From Eunapius fragilis (taxonomy: Eukaryota > Porifera > Demospongiae > Spongillida > Spongillidae): 64,000 bases of DNA. The DNA lies in assembly GCA_963681505.1 (NCBI GenBank), contig OY811974.1, positions 5,926,028 to 5,990,027 on the forward strand. The letters are read 5' to 3'. How positions within the stretch are numbered: position 1 is the first letter of the stretch; every line of letters begins with the position of its first letter. Shown here piece after piece: positions 11,101 through 22,150 of the stretch. Under the pieces are notes generated by a model. The model worked only from the letters and a program-made list of their open reading frames with translations, made no database searches and had not been told where the DNA came from. A program made the translations under genes and the position numbers.

Positions 11101-11426
11101 ACATGAAATACACGAAATGAGGACCAAGTGGTACACTGATCACTCAAATAGAACCAAGTTCTTTCCTTTCCTGGTACCATCGGCACCCTACAAAATGACT
11201 ATAAGACAATACACGAATGGAATAAATGCTCATACAGAATTATTATTTAAAATATTGTTACTAATTTATTCTGTGTTTATACCTACATTAGAGCTTGACC
11301 AAAGATGGCCCTGGCAATAGACCTGACGAGAGACATATTTACATGGCTATATATCTCCAACAGGTTTATCTCTTTCGTGGGCAGCAGCGCAAAATTGTGC
11401 CGTAACGTAACCATTCCAGCGGGCGG
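11101..11426. other. Spacer; short GC-rich stem before piggyBac copy 2
   Basis: There is no gene. An inverted repeat pairs GCAGCAGCGCAAAATTGTGC (about 11381-11400) with its near-complement at about 11428-11451, just at the first piggyBac codons. It could be a transposon-end or promoter structure. I could not locate a TTAA-flanked terminus. Confidence 0.4.
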
Positions 11427-13308
11427 GTGCGCAATTTTGCGCAGCAGCTGCAATACCCACACTCAACGCTAAACAGGGCAATAAAATCACGCAAGCTGCC
11501 GTCTTCAGATCCAGAATACCTAATTGAGTACCTTGATGGTCTGGCTAGTGATGATTCGGATGATGAATTTGAAAGATACATCTCCGAAGATGAAGGACCA
11601 AACGAGGATTATTCCGTCTCGGATCCGCCTCAGCTCTCATCCCCAATCCCCGCTCTGAGTACGCAAACAATTTTATTGTACCTATGGTTTCATTGACCTG
11701 TACATGCTCATCTCACCCCCACCCCCAATTTCATATCAAAACCATGCTCGCATTACATCGACACTGATGCACGCTCGCACGCACACACACACATGGTTGG
11801 CTTCGTTGTCCACAAAGTTGATTTTTCTGAAGTTCCGGGAGTTGTGCCAGACATGAGGGGAAAAGAGCCTCTTGATTTCTTTCACTAATGTTCGATGAGA
11901 AGGTGAAGGAAATCATTTACCAAGAAACTACTCGCCATGCTGAGGACTACATCAGACAAAATAAACAATACCTCTCTGATCATCCAACAGCCAGAGATCA
12001 TGACTGGATAAGGACACCAATGTCTCTCAAAGAGGTAGATGCCCTCCTTGCCATGGTGATTGGTATGGGTATTGTTGGGTTCCCAACACTCAGGGGGGTT
12101 ACTAGAGAAGGTAGAAATACTGTAAGCGGTTGCAAATAATGCCCTTTCACTTTACAGAAGTTACTGGAGCTCCCAATGGCCCTTCACCAATGACAACTTC
12201 AGTACCATAATGTCCAGCCGTCGATCACAAGATTAGGCCTATAATGGAAAAAGTGATCACAAATTTTATGGCAGCATATGTACCAAATAAAAACCTGTCT
12301 GTTGACGAGAGCATGATAGCTTTCAAGGGCTGTCTTTCCTGGGTCCAATACATGCCCAAAAAACCCCACAAATGGGGTCTCAAGGCGTGGGTACTTGCTG
12401 ATTCAGCAAACGGCTATGTGTGGAACTGGGAGCTTTACACCGGCAAGATACAGGGCAGAGATGATGGAAAAGGACTTTCTCGTCATGTTGTGATGTCACT
12501 GACAAAACCCCTGCAAGGGAAAGGGTACAACATCTTCTGCGATAATTTTATTCCTCCCCCTTACTGTTTGCTGACTTACTGAAGGCAGGGTTTGGAGCTT
12601 GTGGAACAGTATGGGCAAACAGGAAAGAACTCACAGAGACTTTCAAATCAAAAAAGCTAAAAAAAAGGACAAGTGTACACTGAGATGGCAATGGATGACA
12701 GCGTTTTGTGCCTCAAGTGGAAGGACAAAAGGGATGTCCTTTTGCTATCAACACTGCATGATGACTCAATGGTAGAAGTGCAGAGAAGATCAAGATTTGT
12801 AACTGGGGGTAATGAAAAAATCTGGAAACCAAAGGCAGTAGACGAGTACAATAAGTACATGGGAGGAGTGGATCAATCTGATCAACTTGTATTGTACTAC
12901 GGGTACTCACATCGGCAAGTCAAGTGGTGGAGGCGTGTTTTATTTCACCTCCTGGATTTCTGTTTAGTGAATGCTCAAATCCTATACAATACAGTGCATG
13001 GCAACAAACTCACACAGATGGATTTCCGCATTGCAGTGGCAAAGGCACTGTTGAATGGTTACTCCAAACACCAGCCAAAACATTTCACTGTACAACAGCA
13101 ATTGCCACTTAGACTTACAGAGCGCCCATTCATTGAAAGGGTGCCAGCAGACACCCCATATGGTGGTCGTCCCCAGTGTGAGGTCTGCAGAGCAAGAGGG
13201 AAAAAAAGGTCACAAACACAATACAGGTGCAAAGTTTGCAAGGTTCCCCTTCATCTTGAAGATCGCTTTGAAACCTATCATTCTAAACTAAATTACGGCC
13301 AATTGTAA
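11427..13308 (+). pseudogene. piggyBac-type transposase (copy 2), broken but nearly complete
   Basis: An acidic N-terminus (DDSDDEFERYISEDE) at 11427-11696 is typical of piggyBac transposases. The catalytic part follows in pieces: 11888-12139 (FDEKVKEIIYQETTRHA, MGIVGFPTLRG), 12160-12220 (YWSSQWPF), 12244-12582 and 12673-13308. The aspartates sit in SVDESMIAFKG, FCDNFI and GGVDQSDQL, so all three are still recognisable. The C-terminal zinc-ribbon reads CEVCRARGKKR..RCKVCKVPLH. Frameshifts near 11884, 12140 and 12582-12672, with a probable deletion at about 12215-12240, make it non-functional. Confidence 0.85.
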
Positions 13309-13500
13309 ACTGATGCATCAAATTATTTATTATCTAATTCTGTTGGCACGCTACTGTCTTTGTCAAATGCGTGTGCTCTAATGAGAGCTAGATAGCCCAC
13401 GTTTTCATTGATTCGGCTTACCATGAATAAAAACATAGTATAATCGAACAGAACAACACAAAGAGATCAACAGAAGTGTGCAATGAAAATAACAGACAGC
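13309..13500. other. Spacer after piggyBac copy 2
   Basis: AT-rich sequence with no recognised feature. It separates the transposase stop from minisatellite 2. Confidence 0.4.
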
Positions 13501-14375
13501 AACCAAGTACACACCATGCACACACATGTCACAAACGCCATACACCCACCAGGCACAAACAAGGCACACCCACTAAGCACACACACAGCACATTCACCAT
13601 GCACACACAAGGCATATTCAAGATGCACACACAAAGCACTTCACCATGCACACACAAGGCACACCCACTAAGCACACACAAGGCACATTCACCATACACA
13701 CACAAGGCACATTCACCATGCACACACAAGGCACATTCACCATGCACACTCAAGGCACATTCACCATGCACACACAAGGCACATTCACCATGCACACACA
13801 AGGCACAATCACCATGTACACACAAGGCACACCCACCATACACACACAAGGCACATTCACCATGTACACACAAGGCACACCCACCATACACACACAAGGC
13901 ACATTCACCATGCACGCACAAGGCACATTCACCATGTATAAACAAGGCACACCCACCAAGCACACACAAGGCACACCCACTAAGCACACACAAGGCACAT
14001 TCACCATGCACACACAAGGCACATTCACCATGCACACACAAGGCACACCCACTAAGCACACACAAGGCACATTCACCATGCACACGCAAGGCACATTTAC
14101 CATGCACACACAAGGCACATTCACCATGTACACACAAGGCATATTCACCATGCACACACAAGGCACATTCACCATGCACACACAAGGCACACCCACTAAG
14201 CACACACAAGGCACATTCACCATGCACACAAGGCACATTCACCATGCACACAAGGCACATTCACCATGCACACAAGGTACATTCAACATGCACACCCACT
14301 AAGCATACATAAGGCACATTCACCATGCACACACAAGGCACACCCACTAAGCACACACAAGGCATTCACAAAGAG
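13500..14375. repeat. Minisatellite 2 (24-bp unit)
   Basis: About 36 tandem copies of a unit close to ACACAAGGCACATTCACCAT plus four bases, with CCCACTAAGC and CCCACCATAC variants interspersed. The 24-bp unit keeps long open frames on both strands, but these are repeat artefacts. Minisatellite 1 shares the CACACAAGGCACA core. Confidence 0.95.
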
Positions 14376-14384
14376 AATTTTCAA

Positions 14385-14570
14385 TGCCACAATGACAGTG
14401 ACTTCTTCTGCACAATCCGCGTGCACAATCCGCGTGGGCAACAAGTTTGTCTAACACTTATTTCAACACCAAAGTACTGCCAATATCACAAAACTACAAC
14501 ACTTCCAATGTTACCTCTTTACAGCTTCCATGTCAACGAGAGTTTCCGTAGATGACTTTCCTACATCGAA
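14385..14570. repeat. 3' flank matching that of piggyBac copy 1
   Basis: This stretch carries ctgcacaatccgcg, the aacaagtttgtctaacact block and cttccatgtcaac, in the same order as at 2790-2895. It also contains a local duplication of the tgcacaatccgcgtg segment. Confidence 0.6.
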
Positions 14571-14802
14571 TAAACAATCAGTTGGCATTAGCGTGTAGCG
14601 AATTCACTGGACATACTTTGCTGACAATTGGCACAGAGACCCGGCGCTGTTTTTTTCGCCAATTCCTTTGGTGGCTCTAAAAAGAATTATCCAGTTTGAA
14701 TTCAATAATGACACTCAAAAAATATATAATAATAATAATAATATTATAATTTAATCTAATACCAACGTACAGTCCGCGAAACTCATGTATATACCTATAG
14801 CG

Positions 14803-14846
14803 CCTATTGGTTACTAGGTATGTACGCGTACCTAGCAACCAATAGG
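14803..14846. repeat. 44-bp imperfect palindrome (CCTATTGGTT..AACCAATAGG)
   Basis: A self-complementary segment centred on GTACGC, within a repeat (about 14745-14865) that recurs at about 23930-24060. The copy near 24002-24045 keeps the palindrome. The CCAAT on both arms could bind NF-Y, but that is only a suggestion. Confidence 0.75.
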
Positions 14847-14952
14847 AACGACCACCTCCCACACACTCAGTTATGTTAAGACTGGCTACACAATATTTGG
14901 AATTTGAATTTTCTGCAAATTCAAACATTACAACATGCCGCTTTTATATATA

Positions 14953-15096
14953 GGTTAGACACTGAAACCGAGGGATCTACGTAATTTAGAATCCCCGAGG
15001 GCCCTGGGCTGTAGCGTCCCGAGCGGTAGCGAGGGCGCTGCTAAGGGCCCGAGGGGATTCTAAATTACGTAGATCCCTCGGTTTCAGTGTCTAACC
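14953..15096. repeat. Perfect 44-bp inverted repeat around a CG-rich loop
   Basis: The left arm 14953-14996 (GGTTAGACACTGAAACCGAG onward) is exactly complementary to 15053-15096. The roughly 55-base loop is CpG-rich. Perfect pairing implies a recent inverted duplication or repair-based homogenisation. Confidence 0.9.
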
Positions 15097-15163
15097 AATT
15101 TAGACAATAGCAACGCGTACGTAGCAACCAATACATTATCGCGCAACGCGATAACGATAACGG

Positions 15164-15244
15164 GAGGGATTCTAAGTGCCAGTGGGGGAGATTCTAAGTG
15201 CCCGGGGCACTTAGAATCCCCCCCACTGGCACTTAGAGTCCCTC
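15164..15244. repeat. Near-perfect palindrome of doubled ATTCTAAGTGCC units
   Basis: Each arm contains two tandem copies of ATTCTAAGTGCC separated by an AGTGGGGGAG-type spacer, and the two arms meet at CCCGGGG (about 15201-15207). There is essentially no loop, so the structure could extrude as a cruciform. Confidence 0.9.
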
Positions 15245-16164
15245 TCTAGGTTTCTACCGCGTTTAGATACCTGCAATTGACCAATCAGATTGCGCGAATC
15301 ACTTCCGCTATTGTCTAAGTTTGGGTAATTCTAAGCTATTCTCTTTATACCAAATCTTTGTTCAATGATCCCGCAAATTAATTCAATTTATAGTTGCCAT
15401 AGCAACCTTAGTAGTTTATTGCATCGCGCTCCGAAATATGCGGGCGTTTCTTTACGTTTTCGCAAAACCCGGGTGATTTAATATCGTTGTTTGTGGACAA
15501 AAGCTGTTATATTGTTTATTTGATACTGGTCTAACTATTGTGTGTGGGCACAACGAAATGTAACATCGCTTGCTTAAGTTGCACAACGAAAATGATTTAT
15601 TTTTTGCAGTTCTAACGTTTGTGTGCAAGCGCTCGAAGCGTTTCGAAATAGTGAACAAAAAGCCTAGTATTATGATTAAATGTGGGTATCCCAGAAGTAG
15701 AACTGCAGAAACATGCGAAAAACTATTCATTTATCGCCCGGGTTTTCAATTCTAACATTAAGTCGATTATTTCACCGTGCGTAACCGTTGTCATAGAAAC
15801 AACATTATATACGCGTTCTCCATATGCCAACCAAAGTGTATTTGACATTATTAATCTGTGGTTACGTCTGTGCATGAGTATTTATGAATGAAAGCTTCCT
15901 TTAGCAGCCATTTAATTATTTTATGTGTAGTCAGTCTTAACACATCTGAGCAAAAGGCGGTCGCAACGGCAGGCCCGTAGCCATAGAGGGTGCTTTGGGC
16001 CCCCACGATGGTCATTAGGTCCGGCCACTTTGAATAAGTTATTATGTTTATTGAAGTCGCGATACGCGCGCACCGCCACTATCACGTACGTACGATGCGT
16101 ACATAATTAATTGTCACCAATAATTATAATTTTTAAATTATTTGTTTTTTTTTTTTTTTTTTTC

Positions 16165-17345
16165 CTTTTTCACTTCAGTTTTAATACAGACAAAAACTTG
16201 TACAATACAGATAAACAAGCACATAACGTTAAATTACCTACCACCTAGACTAAATAATATATCAGTAGCCGGTGTCTGAGATGGCCCTGGACAGCAGAGC
16301 CCTCACATTTGCCCTAACAAGGGTCATGCTCAACCTTTGATATAGGGCTGTGACAGATGTAGACTTTGGGCAGTTCTGACGTGTGGCCAAGCGAGAGGCT
16401 AGCTGCGATATTGCCCACTTTGCTTCAGTGCCCCAACACCCATATGTCTCCACAGCTATTGGGATGCATACCCAACCCAGTTCTGCACATTTGGAGTCAT
16501 TGGCCTTATGCTTTCTCTCCTCTGCTGCAAAGGCTGCAGACCCTGCTGTCACACTCGCTTCAGGTAAATTACTTGAGGTTAGCGGTGATGTGACAGTAAA
16601 GTCAAATGCAGCAGGCTTTCCCATCATCCAGTTTGCTGCCAGGACATCAGCTGGTCGCGTGTGACGCTCCTCAGATGTAAAGCCGTACCCAACCTCCACC
16701 TGTGCACTTATGCAGGCTCTCCTACATGACTCTGCAAATACATCCCGAAGCCTGTTGTGACGAATGACCACATCGCCCCCATGCTTGCATGTCAAAGCAT
16801 GGTGGCCTAAAGGGTCCAAAGAATGAGCTGGACAGTGAGGACATGTGGCACCCTGAGAGCCTGAGATACTAACACCAAGCCACCATTGTAAGGCTGCTTG
16901 GAACTCAGAAGGCTCCAACTGCAGATTGAGACCAGGAGAAGGAGCTGTGGAAAGCCATGCTGCAGCATGGGGAGATGAAACTGATAAAAGGCGAGCTCTG
17001 TCAGGCAATGATGATTTTGAAAAAAGCTGTGCAAACAGGCTGTCTTCCAATTTGTTCGAAAGCATCTTTTGGCGGCATGATGTCCCCTGATAGTTTCCAA
17101 TGTAACTGTATCCTCATTAAAAACATGTTCATTAAACTTATCGATGGCATTCAACAGGTGTTGATTGGTCTCAGAGCACATGCCAGCCATGCTTAGAGAT
17201 GCTATATAACAGGCAGATGAATGTTCTGAAAGCCGGCGAAGCCCTAAACCACCTCTGCTAAGGCTGAGTTGTGCCTGTTTCCAAGCATTGTAGCTGTAGA
17301 TAGAGCAAAGCAGTGACGAACATCATTATCGAAGTACTCCAGTCC
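16165..17345 (-). mobile_element. RLE retrotransposon, copy V (5'-truncated, subfamily B)
   Basis: The main open segment on the minus strand (16262-17065) reads SSPHAAAWLS, then a knuckle (CPHCPAHSLDPLGHHALTC). RPADVLAANW..PAAFDFTVTS, CIPIAVETYGCWGTEA and MTLVRANVRALLSRA follow. More upstream codons continue at about 17070-17345 with frameshifts (an LSRGGLGLRRL-like segment). The 3' side ends in a poly-A of about 22 (T-run at 16147-16163 on the plus strand), unlike the AAT tails of copies I-III. It lies inside the hAT-like element. Confidence 0.8.
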
Positions 17346-17587
17346 TTCGGCAATGAGAGAATTTTAATTTTCAGCTATTATCAACGAGTTATCTGATTTT
17401 GCTTGCGCGTGCACCTCTTTCGTATATTTCGTTCGATTATTCCGTTGATTGTGACTCACTAACAGTTCCTGTACGCAGAAAGCTGCCAACGTCAGGTAAC
17501 GGGTATGCATTTACATGTATCTTGTCTGTTTTACTTGTAAATTTAACAGCATTACTAAAGGCTAGCTGGTCGATCCGTTTAAAAATA

Positions 17588-17929
17588 ATGGGCCGTCGAG
17601 AGCAGCAAGAAAAGGAGAGGAATAGAGCTGCAGCAAGCTGCTGTAGCCTTGACTATTTCCTACCCAATCCCTCGAAGAAAAAAACCTGCACAGCTGCAAT
17701 CACTTCACCTGTTATCGAGCCAGAGCCTGCAATTCCATTTGCAGCCACCAACACCGAAGACACCAACGAAGTTGAATACTGTGATGAAGTGACACCAAGT
17801 GGGGCAAGACTACAGAAGGGAGTAATGAGCCTCTGTCAGGCATGGAGGATGCGTAACTTAACTAAATATATAATGCCAATTGATGCAGCCGTGCATACGA
17901 GGAAACAAACGGAGCATTTTTTGAAATGA
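17588..17929 (+). pseudogene. Short ORF of the hAT-like element (possible N-terminal transposase fragment)
   Basis: From the internal Met at 17588 the frame reads MGRREQQEKERNRAAAS, then SLDYFLPNPSKKK, an acidic linker, and a C-terminal RMRNLTKYIMPID. A basic start followed by a short aromatic/Pro segment and KK resembles the leader before TTF/BED-type fingers of some hAT transposases. No zinc ligands or catalytic residues follow, so the assignment is tentative. The ORF stops 194 bp before the right terminus. Confidence 0.35.
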
Positions 17930-18122
17930 TGTGCATAACAGTATATTATGTGAATGTTTTTGTAGCGGTTTGAGCGTGATGTAGTAAAAAAGCTTTAGCG
18001 CTGGGGGACCTCACAGCGTTCCCCAAGACCCCCTTGCTGCGTTTGTGTAGTCCCTAAATGATGCATGGTCCCTATAATGGCTAATGAGCACCTCCCCACA
18101 TAAAAGTCTGGCTACGGGCCTG

Positions 18123-19458
18123 CAATGACAGCTGGTTTCCACTTCATATTTTTCACTGAATGGTGGAATAGATAGTGTCTCTACCACGGCCACATCTGCT
18201 GGAATCTGCTGAGAGCCGTCAGTGTCCTGGGCGTGCACCAAAGGAACTGACAGACCCCTGACCTGGAGAAGCTTGTTAGGTAAGTCAACAACACAGCCCT
18301 GCCTTTCAAGAAAATCGAGACCAATGATGGACTCAACTGCAAGACAGTCAACTACCACAAAATCAGCTTGGATTACTAGGTCTGTGAATCTCAAATCTAG
18401 TGTACACACTCCCAGCACCGTTACAGGACTGCCAACCACACCAACAATCTGTTTTCCACCCCACGGGGGCAGCTGCAACATCTTTTCACCCCCTAATGCA
18501 CTCCAGACTTTACTACTCAAGTTACTAACTGCTGCCCCAGTGTCTACCATGCACTTCTGCTGGGTTTCCATCACACTGGCTGATACAAAGTGTGAACAAG
18601 CTGGATTTACAGATAGACTAAAACTACATGTACTTGTACTATCCAATTGAACCATTGTATTTACGCCCTCGCACACCTGGTTTTTAGTGCTGAGGGCTGC
18701 TAGTTTTCCTGTTGCTTGCGGCCACTCTTAGCAGCACAACCCCTGGCATAGTGACTAACCTGACCGCACTTCAAACATGTAGGTGGTACACTTGCTTCGT
18801 CTCCTCGAGTTCGTTGCCGTGAGGGTTGCGAGCCGCGTTCCATTGTCTTTTCCATCTTCTCCATCCGCACAGACAGCGACTGGAAGAATTTCAGGAGAGT
18901 TTCCTGTTCAGGGACTGCTGCAGGCGACGCAGACCCAGGATTGGTACCACGTGACAGCAGCCACTCGAGTGTCCTTGCTCCCCGCAAGAGGTAGGACTCG
19001 GTCTCCAGCGTGCAGGCCACAGCATCATCTAAAGTCTTAGGCTGCCTCTGTCGAACTGCAAAGGCAACCTGGGGATTAGTAAGAAAACGCTCGATAGTTT
19101 GCTTTATCCTCAATTTCAGGGAGCGCCTTATCTGCCAAGACCCGCAACTTGTCCGCGAAGTCGCTCCAGGTCTCTTCCTCCTTGCGTCACCTCGCCTGAA
19201 ACTCGATAAAATACAATGAACGCTTACTTAGAGGCTCAAAGCGTTTCTCCAGAGCTTCCCTCGCCGCCTCGTAGTCTGCTTTCACCTCAGGACTTAGCCT
19301 TTTCCACGCCGTCTGAGCTTTGCCTGACAGTCGGACAGGCAACCAACGGAGCTTAGCTGCATCGTCCCAGTCGTTTAACACCGCCACTGCCTCAAAACGT
19401 TCTATCCAGTCTGTCCAACTCGTCGCGACTCAGAAAACGCTTCTGGCGAAACCAGCGG
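18123..19458 (-). pseudogene. Ty3/gypsy gag-protease fragment (gypsy-1)
   Basis: On the minus strand from 19430 down: a gag core (RFEAVAVLND, KLRWLPVRLSGKAQTAW, EKRFEPLSKR) and then NPQVAFAVRQRQPKTLDDAV. A CCHC knuckle follows (CLKCGQVSHYARGC at about 18756-18797), then a retropepsin-type protease (MVDTGAAVSNL, IIGLDFLERQG). There are two frame breaks (about 19113-19187 and 18676-18700). The N-terminus is cut by the Ginger-like element at 19459, and the protease end meets the hAT-like element at 18123. The gag matches that of gypsy-3 at 45453-45970 in motif order. Confidence 0.85.
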
Positions 19459-19619
19459 CCGGTGTCACGATATAGATTATCCCCCGTAACAATTGATCCA
19501 CCGGTAATCAATTCCGGAATTATTTATCTCCCCGGATAAATTATTCCGAAATAGTTTATCCTCCCTCGGAATAACCCCCCCCCCCCCCCCCCCCCCCCCA
19601 CAAAAAAAAAACAATTTAA

Positions 19620-19690
<71 letters not shown>

Positions 19691-19855
19691 TTTGTGTCTG
19701 TGCGTGCGCGTGCATGTTTGTGTGCGTGTATGTGTGTTTGTATCTGTGTGTGCGCGCGTGTGTGTGTGTTTGTGTGCGTGCGTGCGTGTGTGTGTGTGTG
19801 CACATGCGTGTGTGTCACGCGTGTGTGTGCGTGCAGGTGTAAGTGCGTGTGGAGT
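19620..19855. repeat. (TG)n microsatellite and degenerate TG-rich tract
   Basis: About 33 pure TG dinucleotides are followed by TG/CG/TTTG variants. A second, shorter TG-rich tract is at about 20084-20145. All the Cys/Val frames here are repeat artefacts. Confidence 0.95.
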
Positions 19856-19859
19856 AGTG

Positions 19860-21640
19860 TTTGATGTATTATTGTATATTATCTCTGGTTTTTTATAGAT
19901 GCAGTACTTATAATTACATTTTTTCAGGACAACAGAAAATTAAATTAAATAATAATAACGACGATTCCAAATGAAATATGTTCAGTGGACCTTTGCCTCT
20001 GCACAGGCCAAAACTATAGAATGGTGTTGTGCAGTGAGTGGGAATGAAATATTATCTCTGGTGCAAAGTACATGCATACTGTGTCGTGGATGTGCGTGTG
20101 TATGCGTGCATGCGTGTGTGCGTGTGTGTGCGTGTGTGTGCTCGCAAATACAATAGACCTCAAGATCTATAGATGCTGGAATATGGGGAGCTATTATATA
20201 GCCAGAAGTTGTGCTGTGAATCACGACGGGCACATGCATGCAACATGCAAAAATGAGTGAAATTACAAATCACGCCAATTTGCGTTGGTCCCGTCCCTGC
20301 GACTAGTCTTTTGAAACTATATAAAGTTATCAGCCATAAATCATTTCATTACACAAAATCACAAATAACTATCAGGCATAACGTTCTCCACGTAATACTT
20401 TGTTGCTTCTTCTCGTTTCATCCTTTGCTCGTTAGAAATCAAATAGAACATCAACTTCATATACACATAATAGACGCCTGATGTGATATTATTTTTAACT
20501 CACACAAAATTTACATACCTCTGGATACAAAACATCTAAGGCAAGGATGTTTGCTCTGTTGCCTCCATAACCCTCTCAATGGCAATACCATACAGAAAAA
20601 GCTCGACTGCGTCCACCTATTTGCATAAACAGATTACAAATCTCATTTACCCAGAGTGCAATTTAAAACTTGCAACGTGACAGTGATCAATAGGCCATTT
20701 ACTGACGTTAATTTTTTTTTTTGAAAACCTTGCCACATCTTCCATCAATGTAAACATTGAAAAGGATAGAATTAATGGTTCTCTGACAAATCAACTTCAG
20801 ATGTTCCTGCAGGAGATAACTCATGACAAATGGTTTTACAAACATTTGTGGCTGACCTCATTTTTGTGACATGTCTCAAGTAAAGTGGCAAATGACATGT
20901 GTTGATCCCAGAATGTACATATGTAGTTCATCATACCCACAAAAATTCATTAAACCCTTTTACCTGTCAACAAATGCCTAAATTTCTTTGCTTGTCTTTC
21001 ATAACTATACATATCTCGTGTAGAGGATCAATTGGGCTCACTTCAGGAATCGGTGACTTGAAGCGTGGCAATAAGTCCTTGTATGTATACTGTTCAACTA
21101 TACGAAGATATTATACTCTACATGCACTGAAGACCCTGCACTCCTTCACCGTTGGTTATTAAAACTTTGTAAACTGTATATATGAAGAGATTATTTATAG
21201 TGCATATACTGACCCACTTTGTAGATGTGTACAGGTGTACCTTGTCTACTGTAGTTTTCACAACAGGCAGGACTTCTGCAGAGCACAAATATAACATTGA
21301 CTGTACAGCAGCTTTGGCATTGATGTGGACTGATGACATTGAACTGTATGGAGACATGAACATATAAATGGAAAACTATTTGGACATTTATAATTATATA
21401 CCATTCTAGCAATTGCACAGCTAGCCACGAGCGAAGTTCAATGCTGTCTGTCTATATTAGAATACAATGTGGCTGTAGTAACTGCAATGCACCAATAACT
21501 TACTACAAAGTTCAGAGTGAATTTACTTGCAATATACATTCTACAAACTGTAATGGGCATGTAGCAATATGGATTTATATAACGTCAAAGAGTTTACCTT
21601 GCAGAAATATACACCACAGTCATAGGTATTGCTTTGCATA
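19860..21640. other. Interior of the Ginger-like element, unassigned
   Basis: I find no continuous coding sequence. A transposase core (D, D35E) would be expected here on the minus strand downstream of the zinc-binding domain, but I could not recognise it. This part is either degraded, divided into short exons I cannot call, or replaced by unrelated DNA. Confidence 0.4.
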
Positions 21641-21649
21641 AGAGTAGAA

Positions 21650-22150
21650 TTCTTTGCGATATTCAGCTACATCATTAGTCATGCCTTTCCAGTAATACCG
21701 CTCAGCTATCTTCACTTGCCTGTAATAAGAATCCATGTACACGCAGTCAAAGGAAACATCAGATATACAGGCACTTCATAAATGCAATTGATCAAATCAA
21801 AAAGCAGCAGTGCATGCGGTGCTTACTTTTTATGAACACCAAAGTGACCCCCTGCTGGATCTTTGTGGACGCTCTCGAGCAGGCGCATCTTTTCATTCCT
21901 TTTTAATCACTCGGTACCTGCTTTGATCCTCCGCGCGCATAGACGACAACGCTTCAGTCTCATGCTTCTTCCACCTGTTCGTCTTAAACAGAAGACCGTC
22001 ATGAGTGGCAAAGTCTTCGATTCGCATTTCTTGTGATATGCCATTTTTGCCTCCTTATCTTTAGATTCTTCTACCCTCCGAGGCCAAGTTCGGTGCTTAT
22101 CGTCTTTGCTCGCAATTAAGGAAACGAACCATATCGTTGTATTCTTCACC
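21650..22150 (-). pseudogene. Gypsy-type integrase zinc-binding domain, split by an intron
   Basis: On the minus strand: a charged pre-domain (RRVEESKDKEAK, THDGLLFKTNRWKK), a frame break at about 21900, then RLLESVHKDPAGGHFGVHKK ending at a GTAAGC donor (about 21827). After the intron an acceptor (..TTACAG, about 21725) leads to VKIAERYYWKGMTNDVAEYR. The two halves make the first half of an H2C2 integrase N-terminal domain (H..H, then YYWKGM). The Cys pair and catalytic core that should follow are not readable. Confidence 0.65.

Larger units (their letters stand above)
14866..15950. mobile_element. 1,085-bp TIR element packed with palindromes
   Basis: The termini are 27-bp inverted repeats matching at 24 positions (CTCAG..TGTTAAGACTG.CTACACA on each side), flanked by a CA dinucleotide. 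The 24.06-kb locus carries the uninterrupted target CCCACACAAAAGGCGG, which confirms the limits. Inside are two long hairpins (14953-15096 and 15164-15244), a CCAATCAGATT box at about 15281, and no convincing ORF. The superfamily is not identified. Confidence 0.75.
15970..18122. mobile_element. hAT-like element with CAGGCCCGTAGCC termini
   Basis: The terminal inverted repeats are CAGGCCCGTAGCCA at the left and TGGCTACGGGCCTG at the right, the CAGG..CCTG signature of many hAT elements. The probable 8-bp duplication is caacggca (15964-15971) against caatgaca (18123-18130), 6 of 8 matching, with the intact target present at about 24075. Inside are an inverted RLE retrotransposon (16165-17345) and a short ORF near the right end. 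The catalytic hAT domain is missing, so the element is internally deleted. Confidence 0.7.

Noticed and set aside
13500..14380. Possible CRISPR-like regularly spaced repeat
   Set aside because: Units are contiguous with no unique spacers, the sequence is eukaryotic, and there are no cas genes. It is a minisatellite.
19477..19898. Long Cys-Val and Thr-His ORFs
   Set aside because: Products of the (TG)n microsatellite and poly-C tract; no gene.
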